DNA from: Paraburkholderia sp. CNPSo 3274
GTDB lineage: Bacteria; Pseudomonadota; Gammaproteobacteria; Burkholderiales; Burkholderiaceae
NCBI RefSeq assembly: GCF_024206475.1
Contig: NZ_JAMBPR010000052.1
Location: forward strand, 1-62,979
Length of the DNA: 62,979 bases
Direction of reading: 5' to 3'
Shown piece by piece: positions 1-8,230 of the stretch. The position numbers and the translations under genes are program-made. Each line of letters starts with the position of its first letter. Positions within the stretch are counted from its first letter, which is position 1. The notes under the pieces were generated by a model that worked only from the letters and a program-made list of their open reading frames with translations, was not told where the DNA came from and did no database searches.

Positions 1-178
1 ACGCAAGATCGTCAAGACGCGTGGGCACTTCCCGACGGACGAGGCCGCGACCAAACTGCTCTGGCTGGCCTTGCGCAATATCACGGCTGACTGGAGCCGT
101 GCCGCGCATGACTGGAAAGCCGCGATGAACCAGTTCGCGATCCTCTACGAGGATCGCTTCACCAGAAATCATTTGTAG
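1..178 (+). CDS. IS256-family transposase, C-terminal fragment
   Basis: The open frame starting at base 2 encodes about 58 residues ending in YEDRFTRNHL and a TAG stop at 176-178. The segment LALRNITADW followed by NQFAILYEDRF is typical of the extreme C-terminus of IS256/Mutator-type DDE transposases. The catalytic DDE residues are upstream of the window. The start is missing because the window, and probably the contig, begins inside the gene. The same peptide is encoded on the other strand at the right edge. Confidence 0.85.
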   Translation, partial: RKIVKTRGHFPTDEAATKLLWLALRNITADWSRAAHDWKAAMNQFAILYEDRFTRNHL

Positions 179-192
179 AATGCAATTGATGA

Positions 193-215
193 GCCTGCCA
201 GACGGCAGGCTTTTA
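193..215 (+). terminator. hairpin terminator behind the transposase
   Basis: A 7-bp perfect stem (GCCTGCC 193-199, GGCAGGC 204-210) with a four-base loop is followed by TTTTA. It lies 14 bases after the transposase stop and inside the IS end, so it probably ends transposase transcription. The same hairpin is present in the right copy. Confidence 0.6.
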
Positions 216-407
216 TCTGCCTTGCACACAAAAATTCAGACACTCCCGAATCGGCACGCCTATTGGTCTTCTCGGTTCCGTCGTGCAGATACTCACCTCT
301 GCGACGTACCCCACCGGGGGCCCATATGTGAATTCGCTCGACACAGCCCGCACATCCACAAGCTTCACGGTGACCTCAAAGCCTTTGTACGCGTACATTT
401 TTTCCAT
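213..407 (-). pseudogene. small conserved hypothetical protein truncated by the IS
   Basis: The gene starts at ATG 405-407, behind GGGAGTG eight bases upstream, and begins MEKMYAYKGFEVTVKLVDVR. About 54 residues look native. The last ten residues (ECLNFCVQGR) are encoded by the IS end, so the true C-terminus is lost. The N-terminal part resembles short Burkholderia proteins of unknown function that carry a GYVAEVSIC-like core; I recognise the type but not a function. An in-frame extension back to 578 is open but has no good start context. Confidence 0.6.
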
Positions 408-708
408 TGAATCACTCCCAGCCTGGCAGTCGGCGAGCCGGTCGCATTGATACCGGCCTGCTGGCAGAGTCGCCTTGTCGCTCGTAATCGCCTGATTCCA
501 TTTTTCGCAGATCGCTGCATCGATGCCTATACGTGACTTCTCATTGCTGACCCGGCTCCCATTGCGGACTGTAGCCACCTGGAGCTGGGTGATACATCTC
601 GTCTCCTGTGTCCGGGTAGTGTTCGTTTACATCGAGTTGCAAGTAAGGCATCGCGTGATCTCCGGAAAAATTTCACCGATCACGATATCGGGTCGCTTAC
701 GTTCCTGT
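408..708. other. 301-base intergenic stretch
   Basis: This lies upstream of the truncated small gene and downstream of the NuoF-like gene. It should hold the promoter of the truncated gene. I see no convincing gene, hairpin or repeat in it. Confidence 0.4.
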
Positions 709-1950
709 CTACGCCAGAAGTGCTTCGTATTCGCCCCGAAACTGGTTGATCGAACTTTCGACGACGGTCACTGCCCCGTCGATGAGACCGCAACGTCCGC
801 TGCCGGGAAGAATGCGGCACAGGTTCTCCAATGCATCCAGATCGGCACGGACTCCGCGGCCGGTGTCGAGCCGGTTGAGAAGCCGCATCAGCTGAAACGT
901 TCCGCCCTTGCATGGCGGGCATTGCCCGCACGAGCCCTGGGCGAAGAAGCTCACATACTCTGCGACCTTGCGCACGATGCTGGTGCCCTCCGAAACGACG
1001 ATCATTGCGCCCGTACCCAGACGCGAGCGGCGTTGCCGGACCGAGTCGAAGTCCAGTGCGACATCCAGCTCGCGTTTCGTCAGCAAGGTGTTGGAAGGGC
1101 CGCCCGTGAAGACCGCCTTGAATTCCTTGTCCTGCAGCATTCCGCCGCCGTGCTCGAAGACGAGCGTCGCGAGGCTCGTGCCCATGGGCAGTTCGTACAG
1201 GCCGGGACGCAAGACGTCGCCCGAGAGCGAATAGAGCTTGGTTCCCGCGGCATCGCCAATACCCAGGTCGCGATACCACTGTGCGCCATGGCGCAGGATT
1301 CCGGGTACGTGAGCCAGCGTTTCCGTGTTATTGACGACGGTCGGAGCACCATGCACGCCCTGCTCCGCAGGAAAAGGCGGCTTGCGCCTTGGAAACGGAA
1401 ACCCGCCTTCCACGCTTGCAATGACCGCCGTTTCCTCCCCTCCGATATACAGACCCGAACTGGGGAAAACGCAAAGCGCAACGGTCTTTCCGAGCCACTG
1501 TTCGATCGCCGTGAAAAGAGGATGCTCGCGCCACTGCCGCACCGCCTCGCGAGTGACCGCGAGCGCCTGCTGCTGATGCGGGTTGACGTAGAGAATGACG
1601 TGGTTGGCGCGGCTCGCGAGCGCCGCGATGAGCGCGCCTTCAATCACTTGATGAGGTGTATGTTCCAGCAGAAAACGGTCCTTGAACGTGCCGGGTTCGT
1701 CTTCGTTGCCATTGCAGATGATGTACTTGTTTCCTTCCGGTGCGGCGGCGACAGGCATCCATTTACGATGCGCGGGGAATCCCGCGCCGCCCATGCCGCG
1801 CAAATCCGCCTGGGCGATTTGCGCAATGATCGCGGCCGGATCTTCCAGCGCGCGGGCGAGCCCCTCGCCGCCACCGTGCGCGAACCAGGCGTCGAGGTTC
1901 GCGCCTACACGGATCTCATCACGCAAAAGAACCTGATTCGGCTTGTCCAT
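709..1950 (-). CDS. NuoF-like NADH-oxidising flavoprotein (51-kDa type)
   Basis: A 413-residue protein of the NuoF/HoxF family, which oxidises NADH with FMN and passes electrons to a [4Fe-4S] cluster. Seen motifs: RGMGGAGFPAHRKW at 51-64 (FMN site), GLYIGGEET at 166-174 (NADH site), and the cluster cysteines C341, C344, C347 and C387. The start at 1950 has GGAG six bases upstream; a longer open frame to 2022 would overlap the preceding gene. It is the third gene of an operon with an FrdA-like flavoprotein (19-base gap) and an Fe-S protein. No other complex I subunits are nearby, so it is not part of a Nuo complex. It probably feeds NADH electrons into the FrdA-like partner. Confidence 0.85.
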   Translation of the reverse strand: MDKPNQVLLRDEIRVGANLDAWFAHGGGEGLARALEDPAAIIAQIAQADLRGMGGAGFPAHRKWMPVAAAPEGNKYIICNGNEDEPGTFKDRFLLEHTPHQVIEGALIAALASRANHVILYVNPHQQQALAVTREAVRQWREHPLFTAIEQWLGKTVALCVFPSSGLYIGGEETAVIASVEGGFPFPRRKPPFPAEQGVHGAPTVVNNTETLAHVPGILRHGAQWYRDLGIGDAAGTKLYSLSGDVLRPGLYELPMGTSLATLVFEHGGGMLQDKEFKAVFTGGPSNTLLTKRELDVALDFDSVRQRRSRLGTGAMIVVSEGTSIVRKVAEYVSFFAQGSCGQCPPCKGGTFQLMRLLNRLDTGRGVRADLDALENLCRILPGSGRCGLIDGAVTVVESSINQFRGEYEALLA

Positions 1951-1969
1951 TGCCGCTCCATGTGCTGCA

Positions 1970-3619
1970 TCAGCGGATGCTTCCGACCGCCCGCGCGCGA
2001 GCGGCCGGGCGCAGGCTGGCATCGTTTCGCAGATCGAAATGAGCGTAGCCGGGAAAAAGCTGGGGTGCCTTCACGTGCAAGGGCAATCCCGCCAAGGTGA
2101 GTTCCCGCTGCCACTCGTGAACGTGGCCGATGCCGGCACGGCTCGCCATGACGCGGCCTTTCGATTCCGCAGCTCTCGCCCCCGCCCGGCGCCCCATGCT
2201 CAGGATGTCGAGCAACGCATTGCCCATCAGCCGGTTGCGTCCGTGGATGCCGCCCGTTACCTCTCCTGCGCAGTACAGGCCGGGCACATTCGTCGCACCG
2301 TCCTTGTCGACCGCAACGCCGCCGTTCTGGTAGTGCAACGTGGGATACACAAGAAAGGGCTCCTGTGCCGGATCGATTCCGCACTTGCGCGCGAGATGGC
2401 GCAGCGTAACGAGGCGTTGCGCCAGAATGCCGGGGTTTGCCATTTCGAGCGAGGGCGTGTCGAGGAACACGCCGATCTGGGCGTCGCGCGAGATTCCGCG
2501 CCCTTGCGCGCATTCGCGCAGAATGGCCGACGCCACCACGTCCCGGGGTTGAAGCTCATCGACGAAACGCTCTCCTTCGCCGTTGATCAATCTCGCGCCC
2601 GCGGAGCGCGCGGCTTCCGAGATCAATCCGCCCGCCAGATGAGGCGGCCATGCAAGGCCCGTGGGATGGTACTGGAACGAGTCGAGCTCGCGCAGCCGCG
2701 CGCCGAGACGATAGGCCAGCACGAGGCCATCGGCAGTTGCGCCATAGTGGTTGGAGGTGGGAAAGGCATTGAGGTGCAACCGCCCTGCGCCGCCCGTGGC
2801 GAGGATCACGACGCGGGCTCGCACCAGCACGAAGGTCCGCCATTCGAGGTTGTAGAGCACGGCGCCGGCGCAGCCTCCACGCTCGTCCGATAGCAGTTCG
2901 ACGACGGGGCAGCGGTTCCATACATCGATGCCGGGATCGAGATCGACGGCCTCGCGCAGCACGCGCATCATCTCCAGCCCGGTGTAGTCCCGATACGAAA
3001 GAATGCGCGCCGCCGACGCGCCGCCGGCCTTCTTGCGCAAAAGGTTGCCGCCGATCGGCCGGTCGTCCTCCAGATCGAACATCATGCCGAGCTGGATCAG
3101 CCAGCGAATCACATCGGGGCCGTCCATCACCATTTGCGCGACGAGGCCGGGGTCGCTGCAGAAATGCCCGGCGCGCATCGTGTCCTCGAAGTGCAGTTGC
3201 GGGCTGTCGTCCTCCCCGACTGCCGCCTGAATGCCGCCTTCGGCCATGACGGTGTTGCTGTCGCCGAGGCGCAATTTGCCGGCGAGGATAACCTGTGCGC
3301 CCTGCTTCGCCGCCGTGAGCGCCGCGGCACACCCCGCGCCGCCGCCGCCCACGACCAGCACGTCGGTGAAGACGAGCTGGGCGCCGGCCAGGTCGACGTC
3401 GTCGATCAATGCGTTTGCGTGCAGCTGCCGCGCGAGATCCGGCTGACACGGCTCCCCGCGATTGACGCCAACCGCGAGAGGCACGCGCGCATTGGGCCCA
3501 TGGTCGGGGTGATAGCCCTTGAGGAGTTCGTCGACGGAACTGTCGTCGGCGCGCAGCGTGGGTGCTGCGCCTCGCCGGTAGCGCTGTCGCGCGTTTTCGT
3601 AGGGAACCGCGGTCGCCAT
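1970..3619 (-). CDS. fumarate reductase/succinate dehydrogenase-type FAD flavoprotein
   Basis: 549 residues. An N-terminal extension of about 85 residues precedes the FAD dinucleotide motif VVGGGGAG (89-96). AEGGIQAA follows at 126-133. Active-site-like residues are visible: H318 (FQYHPTG), E335, R359 (RDVV), H429 (LHYQNGG) and R461/R463 (HGRNRLMGN). In membrane FrdA/SdhA a histidine before T-V-x-A-x-GG-I carries FAD covalently; here it is N122 (SNTVMAEGGI), so FAD should bind non-covalently, as in L-aspartate oxidase and soluble fumarate reductases. No SdhC/D-like anchor is encoded nearby. The gene sits between an Fe-S subunit and a NuoF-like subunit. L-aspartate oxidase is a less likely alternative because of those neighbours. 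Confidence 0.8.
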   Translation of the reverse strand: MATAVPYENARQRYRRGAAPTLRADDSSVDELLKGYHPDHGPNARVPLAVGVNRGEPCQPDLARQLHANALIDDVDLAGAQLVFTDVLVVGGGGAGCAAALTAAKQGAQVILAGKLRLGDSNTVMAEGGIQAAVGEDDSPQLHFEDTMRAGHFCSDPGLVAQMVMDGPDVIRWLIQLGMMFDLEDDRPIGGNLLRKKAGGASAARILSYRDYTGLEMMRVLREAVDLDPGIDVWNRCPVVELLSDERGGCAGAVLYNLEWRTFVLVRARVVILATGGAGRLHLNAFPTSNHYGATADGLVLAYRLGARLRELDSFQYHPTGLAWPPHLAGGLISEAARSAGARLINGEGERFVDELQPRDVVASAILRECAQGRGISRDAQIGVFLDTPSLEMANPGILAQRLVTLRHLARKCGIDPAQEPFLVYPTLHYQNGGVAVDKDGATNVPGLYCAGEVTGGIHGRNRLMGNALLDILSMGRRAGARAAESKGRVMASRAGIGHVHEWQRELTLAGLPLHVKAPQLFPGYAHFDLRNDASLRPAARARAVGSIR

Positions 3620-3634
3620 GATCTTGCGCCCCGG

Positions 3635-4273
3635 TCAGCGCGGCGGCTGCGCGGCCGGCGCGTCGAAATCGATCTTCATTTCGCCGCTTTCGATCTGCTG
3701 CAGCCGCCGGATCAGATTGGCCGGACGCAGCGAGTGAGCCGCGATCATCCGCCGTACGAACAGGCCGAGATGATTGGGCCGGATGTGTTCCGGGCAAGCG
3801 AGCGTGCAGAGGTTGCACATGACGCATTCGTCGAAGACCTGGCTGGACGCGTCGAGCCGGCCCTCCACGGCAAGGTTCACGCCGCGCTGGACCTCGAGGC
3901 CCTTCGGGCAGGCGCGGTCACAGCCGCTGCAGTGGCGGCAGTGCGACGCCTCCGGGAATATTTCAGAAATGGTGCGCAGCGTCTGCCAGCTATCGCCGAG
4001 ATCTTCCATGCGATACACGTGGCGCGCCGGGGTCGTCAAGTAATCGAGGAATGCGACCTGCATGCCGTCTTCGACCAGGGTCTCGCACGCGAGTACGATC
4101 TTCACCTCCTGCTCGCCGCTACGCCGGACCATGACGCGGCAAGAGCCGCACACCCCCTGCCCCATGCACCCGACACCTTCCACGAGCGTCTGGCCAGCAT
4201 GCACGACGGCCTGCAGGATCGAGCAGTTGGCCGGCGCCTCGAGCTCGCGCCCCTCAATGCTCAGGCTAACCAT
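3635..4273 (-). CDS. FrdB-like iron-sulfur subunit with [2Fe-2S] and two [4Fe-4S] motifs
   Basis: 212 residues from ATG 4271-4273, with GGAG eight bases upstream. The N-terminal ferredoxin fold has CMGQGVCGSC and a later LAC cysteine. The C-terminal half has CRHCSGCDRACP and CVMCNLCTLACP, both of the C-x2-C-x2-C-x3-CP type. That suggests two [4Fe-4S] clusters, unlike SdhB, which has one [4Fe-4S] and one [3Fe-4S]; TfrB/HdrC-like proteins share this pattern. It is the first gene of the operon, 15 bases before the flavoprotein. It probably wires the NuoF-like subunit to the FrdA-like subunit. Confidence 0.8.
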   Translation of the reverse strand: MVSLSIEGRELEAPANCSILQAVVHAGQTLVEGVGCMGQGVCGSCRVMVRRSGEQEVKIVLACETLVEDGMQVAFLDYLTTPARHVYRMEDLGDSWQTLRTISEIFPEASHCRHCSGCDRACPKGLEVQRGVNLAVEGRLDASSQVFDECVMCNLCTLACPEHIRPNHLGLFVRRMIAAHSLRPANLIRRLQQIESGEMKIDFDAPAAQPPR

Positions 4274-4636
4274 TTTCGATCTCCTTGCTGGGCGCCGGCG
4301 CCGCACTGGAAAACTCGCAGAAAACGTCTTACAAACCTTAGCACAATGAAGGTTATTGCGAAGGGGCGGTCGCACGAAAGCGTCGTGGAAGGCGCTCGCC
4401 CCCTCCAATACCGCGCGTAGCGGCGGAACCATCTTCCCCGTAATCCGCAATTTGCCGCCTCTATTTCCGGAGGCTGTTCAAGAAGCGTAAAGGCATGACG
4501 CCGAATGCATTCCGACGGCTGCATTTGCGGGTTCATGTGAATACAGCCTGATACGCTCATATGGCCGGGATACATGCGCCAGATCTGTTCGATGTGACGG
4601 CAGCACCCAGGCCATTCCATCTCGCATCGTTCGTCC
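4274..4636. other. 363-base intergenic region upstream of the Fe-S/FrdA/NuoF operon
   Basis: It lies between the end of the sugar ABC transporter operon and the start of the Fe-S gene, both on the minus strand, so it should hold the promoter of the redox operon. A long shadow frame crosses it but has no family resemblance. I see no clear operator or terminator. Confidence 0.4.
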
Positions 4637-5641
4637 TTAGCGGATCCCGCGCTTGATCAGCGGAATGAGCGAGTCGATCGTCGCGGGCGTCTGGACACCT
4701 GCGCCGGTGTTGATGGTCAGTCCCGCGAAATGATAAGCAGCCGAGAGCACGCATTGCGTGACCGGCAGAAAGCCCTGCAGATAAAGTTGCTGGTCGAGCG
4801 TCGCGGTGAGGTATTTGCTCTGCAGCCCGGCAATCGTGGCGGGTGCCAGGTCGATCCCACCCACGATGATTTGCCCCGGCTTCTTGCCAGCCTGCTGGAG
4901 CGCCTGCGGAATGAACCCGGTTACGCCGCCGTGCTGGGTGCCAATCGCCTTCAGATCAGGGTGCGCCTGGATAAAGGCGACCAGGATCGGCACGGCGAGC
5001 GATGAATCGGAATCCACCTGAGGCGAGATATTGAGCCGGGTCACCTTCACGCCGGCCTTTTCCAGCGTCTCGGCAAGGCCACGGTCAGACTGACTGCGCA
5101 CACTCTCGTTGAAGACACCGTATTCGAGCGCCTCGTCGCCCTTCTTGAGCCCGGCGTTGAGCATCGCCTGAGCGGTGATCTGCCCGCCCACATAGAGTTC
5201 GACGCCGGCGTAGCCGAAGCCCTTCGCGTCGTAGAGCTTCTGGTTGTCGGGTAGCGGCGTATTGCCGACGGTCACGATGATGCCCTGGTCTACCGCCTGC
5301 TTGATCAGTGGTGCGAAGGCTGGATCGCCCGGATGGCCCATGATGCCAATACACGTCGGCTTTGCCGCCATCGCCTGGCGAAACTGGGCAAGCATCGTCT
5401 CCGGGCTCCAGGCCGAGAACTGCTCGATTACCTTGATGCCGAAGGCATGCCCCGCGTCGGCAGCCCCGGTCTGACGTGGCAGCGTCGCGCCGTCGCCGGG
5501 GTTTCCGCCCATCTGCATATACATCGTCATACCGGCGCCGAGCTGCCCCGATGAGGTGGGCTCAGTGGCACCGGCAGTCGGCGCGAGGCCGAACGCAAGA
5601 ACGCTCGCCCCCAGGAGGAATCCCGTCATGATCTTGTTCAT
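4637..5641 (-). CDS. periplasmic sugar-binding protein of a CUT2 ABC transporter
   Basis: 334 residues from ATG 5639-5641, behind two GGAG-like boxes. The N-terminus (MNKIMTGFLLGASVLAFGLAPTAGA) is a clear signal peptide. The body reads as a type-I periplasmic binding protein: PTCIGIMGHPGD, AVDQGIIVTVGNTP, and GGIDLAPATI near the C-terminus match the RbsB/FrcB family. It captures a sugar or polyol and delivers it to the permease and ATPase upstream. It is the last gene of the operon, 29 bases after the permease. The substrate cannot be read from sequence; fructose/ribose-like sugars are the family norm. Confidence 0.85.
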   Translation of the reverse strand: MNKIMTGFLLGASVLAFGLAPTAGATEPTSSGQLGAGMTMYMQMGGNPGDGATLPRQTGAADAGHAFGIKVIEQFSAWSPETMLAQFRQAMAAKPTCIGIMGHPGDPAFAPLIKQAVDQGIIVTVGNTPLPDNQKLYDAKGFGYAGVELYVGGQITAQAMLNAGLKKGDEALEYGVFNESVRSQSDRGLAETLEKAGVKVTRLNISPQVDSDSSLAVPILVAFIQAHPDLKAIGTQHGGVTGFIPQALQQAGKKPGQIIVGGIDLAPATIAGLQSKYLTATLDQQLYLQGFLPVTQCVLSAAYHFAGLTINTGAGVQTPATIDSLIPLIKRGIR

Positions 5642-5670
5642 CTCTGCTCCTATCTCCTGATTTAACGGCT

Positions 5671-6711
5671 TTATCTCCGCCCAAGCCTGAATCTTCCGCG
5701 CAATGCGCGCAGCCTGGCGGGATTCTCGACCAACAGATGCAGGATCACGGCGACGATGAACACCACCCCTTCGATCGCCTGTACCCAGAAGCCAGCGATG
5801 CCTGTCGCAACGATTCCGGCTTCCAGCATGCCAATCACGAAAGTGCCGAAGAAAGTCCCCACGATCGTCGCCGTGCCACCGAACACCGAAGTTCCGCCGA
5901 TGAACACGCCCGCCAGCGCCGGCAGCAGGTAGCCTTGTCCCTGGGTCGAGAAATAGTTCAGATTCTCGAGCGTGAGCAGGACCGTGGCGAAACCGGCCAG
6001 CACACCCATCAGCGTGAACAGTTTCACCGTCTCGCGCAGCACATTGATGCCCACGACCTTCGCGACGTTGCGGTTGTCGCCGATGAACAGCACGTGTTCG
6101 CCAAAACGGTGGCGATTGAGGATGAACCACATGCATATTGCGAGCCCGAGCGCCCAGATCGCTTGCATCGGAATCACGCCGAACAGCGTGCCCGCGAATA
6201 CGGCATAGGCTGAACCGCTGGCGAGTTGCTGTAGCGCATTGGAGAGCCCGCCGGAAAGGATCGAGGCAACACCGGCCCAGAGGAACTGCGTGCCAATTGT
6301 CACGATGATTGACGGCACACCGACCACCGCGACCAACACCCCGTTCACCACGCCGACCAGCGCGCCGCCAGCCAACGCCGCAACAATGGCTAGCCAGGCG
6401 GATCCGGTGGTGTTCACGCACCAGGCGAACAGGAAGCCCGAGAATGCCATCACCGAGGGGAAAGACAGATCGATCTCCCCCGCCGCAATCACCAGAGTCA
6501 GACCGATCGCCAACACCGCCAGCGGTGGCACGGTGGTCAGGAAGGAGAAGTAGATTGGCCAGCCCAAGAAGACGCGCGGTGCGGTTGCCATGAACAGGCC
6601 GACCACCAACGCAAACACGACCAGGCTCGGCAATCCCTCCATGCGAGCAAAACCCGGCAGTCGAAAAAAAACTAAGCGCGCCGGCCGTTTTTCTTTTATC
6701 GGATCGCTCAC
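5671..6711 (-). CDS. CUT2 sugar ABC transporter permease (RbsC/FrcC type)
   Basis: 346 residues with about nine or ten hydrophobic segments. The motif AAGEIDLSFPSVMAFSG is the conserved region of the BPD_transp_2 family, and GGTSVFGGTATIVGTFFG is the typical loop near the C-terminus. It forms the inner-membrane channel with the ATPase, whose end overlaps its start by four bases. The next gene encodes the binding protein. Confidence 0.88.
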   Translation of the reverse strand: MSDPIKEKRPARLVFFRLPGFARMEGLPSLVVFALVVGLFMATAPRVFLGWPIYFSFLTTVPPLAVLAIGLTLVIAAGEIDLSFPSVMAFSGFLFAWCVNTTGSAWLAIVAALAGGALVGVVNGVLVAVVGVPSIIVTIGTQFLWAGVASILSGGLSNALQQLASGSAYAVFAGTLFGVIPMQAIWALGLAICMWFILNRHRFGEHVLFIGDNRNVAKVVGINVLRETVKLFTLMGVLAGFATVLLTLENLNYFSTQGQGYLLPALAGVFIGGTSVFGGTATIVGTFFGTFVIGMLEAGIVATGIAGFWVQAIEGVVFIVAVILHLLVENPARLRALRGRFRLGRR

Positions 6712-7508
6712 GTCCTTGTCCCCGCAACCGGCGCCGGCCCGTGCCCGCTCTGCTGTAGCGAAATCAAAAACCGGGTGAGGTCCTCGAGGCTCATCTCACC
6801 AGACTTGATATCCGCGACGATCCGGCCGCGATCGAGCACGACCAGTCGATCGGCGAGTTCGTGCACATGGGCGAGGTTGTGTTCGATATAGATGCAGGCG
6901 CGCCCGGACTCCTTGATCGAGCGCACAAAGTCGAGAACCTTGCGCACCTCGCTGATGGCAAGCGCCACCGTTGGTTCATCGAGAATGATCAGATCGCTGT
7001 CGAAATACATCGCTCGTCCGATCGCGATGCCCTGGCGCTCGCCACCGGAAAGTTTCGCAATCAACGAATCCGCGTCGATCCCCACGCCACGAAAACCGAG
7101 CTGTTGCTTCAGGATATCGTTGGCGATGCGCCGTTCTTCGGCGACATTGATAAAACCGAATCGGTTGGTGATCTGCCGGCCGACAAAAAAATTACGCCAC
7201 AGCGGCTGTTTCTCGCCCAGCGATTTCTCCTGATAGACCGTCTCGAAGCGCAATCGGTGCGCCTCGCGCACGGAAAAGCGGCTCCAGTCGACCTCTTCGT
7301 CCCGGATGAACAGCTTGCCCGCGCTCGGCCGCACGACTCCCGTAAGCACCTTGATGAGCGTCGATTTGCCCGCGCCGTTATCGCCGATCAGACCGACGAT
7401 CTCGTTGCGGCCAATGGCGAGGTCGATGCCGGAAAGCGCGCGTATCTTGCCGTAGGACAGACTGATGCCCTGCGCGCGCACGATATGCCGCCAGTCGCTC
7501 GCCGTCAC
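6708..7508 (-). CDS. sugar ABC transporter ATP-binding protein, single ATPase domain
   Basis: 266 residues with one ABC domain: Walker A GDNGAGKST, signature LSGGERQG, Walker B LIILDEPT and a switch histidine in IEHN. Most CUT2 ATPases (RbsA, XylG, AraG) have two fused ABC domains of about 500 residues. A single-domain protein is the FrcA type, which would act as a homodimer. It is the first gene of the operon; the divergent acetyltransferase gene starts 278 bases away. Confidence 0.85.
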   Translation of the reverse strand: MTASDWRHIVRAQGISLSYGKIRALSGIDLAIGRNEIVGLIGDNGAGKSTLIKVLTGVVRPSAGKLFIRDEEVDWSRFSVREAHRLRFETVYQEKSLGEKQPLWRNFFVGRQITNRFGFINVAEERRIANDILKQQLGFRGVGIDADSLIAKLSGGERQGIAIGRAMYFDSDLIILDEPTVALAISEVRKVLDFVRSIKESGRACIYIEHNLAHVHELADRLVVLDRGRIVADIKSGEMSLEDLTRFLISLQQSGHGPAPVAGTRT

Positions 7509-7785
7509 GCTACGCTCCAGCGCGAATGACCCACAGTGATGTTGTGTACGACGATAGCCATTAAACTTTCCCCTTTGCTTATCGATCGCCGCATCAACTT
7601 ACATTGGAAAGTCTCTGGAATTCAGTCAAGATTTAAAGTCTAGTTCAAGAATCGACTGACGAGACCGCTTATTTCATCGGGAAACCACTAATCCTGTGCA
7701 TCTGAATAACGGAACGTAAGGGATCGAAGCACGCCCGCGATTGATAGCAAACTTCGCGCATGTGATCTGACACAGTCCACCACGA

Positions 7786-8223
7786 ATGAATAAACCTGAG
7801 TTCACGCTTCGCGCAGCGACTGCTGCCGACGAGCCATTTCTGTTCGATTTGCGCAGAGCAACGATGGATGAGCACCTGGAACGCGCTCGCGAATCGACCG
7901 ACGAGCACGCTCATTGGAAGCGTCTTCGCTATCGCGACGACGACGCTTATGTAATCTGTTGCGGGGCGGAAAAACTCGGACTCTTCAAATTCTTTCGAGA
8001 CCCGCATGAATGGACCATCGTACAAATCCAGATCCTGCCTGAACATCAGGGTCGCGGTATCGCGGCCCACCTGCTCGGTGATTTTCTACGCCAGGCAGAC
8101 GACGCTCGTGTACCCGTCAAACTCAGCGTTCTGAAGGGAAATCGGGCGATAAGCCTTTACCAGCGCTTTGGGTTTCAGGTGATAAATACTACTGACACGT
8201 CGTTGCAAATGAGGCGGCCGTAA
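7786..8223 (+). CDS. GNAT-family N-acetyltransferase
   Basis: 145 residues. The acetyl-CoA-binding motif A is seen as QILPEHQGRGIAAHLL, and the C-terminal NRAISLYQRFGF is the usual GNAT motif B. It transfers an acyl group from acetyl-CoA to an unknown amine. It stands alone on the plus strand and converges with the diiron gene eight bases downstream. Nothing nearby indicates the substrate. Confidence 0.8.
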   Translation: MNKPEFTLRAATAADEPFLFDLRRATMDEHLERARESTDEHAHWKRLRYRDDDAYVICCGAEKLGLFKFFRDPHEWTIVQIQILPEHQGRGIAAHLLGDFLRQADDARVPVKLSVLKGNRAISLYQRFGFQVINTTDTSLQMRRP

Positions 8224-8230
8224 CCAGCTG

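Larger units (their letters stand above)
1..247 (+). mobile_element. 3' end of an IS256-family insertion sequence (left copy)
   Basis: Bases 1-247 recur in reverse complement at 62732-62979. The identity stops at the same base on both sides, just after CACTCCC, which marks the outer end of the element; read inward it starts GGGAGTGTCTGAATTTTT. It carries the last 58 codons of a transposase, a short hairpin and a terminal sequence. The rest of the element lies outside the window. The insertion has cut the small gene at 213-407. The 8-9 base target duplication typical of IS256 elements cannot be checked because the other end of this copy is absent. Confidence 0.85.

Noticed and set aside
523..2100. 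525-codon plus-strand frame opposite the NuoF-like gene
   Set aside because: Long antisense frame from GC-rich codon bias; no domain, while the minus strand has full NuoF motifs.
4637..6727. 696-codon minus-strand frame joining the sugar-binding protein to a long N-terminal extension
   Set aside because: The extension is the wrong frame of the permease gene; the real start at 5641 has a signal peptide and ribosome binding site.
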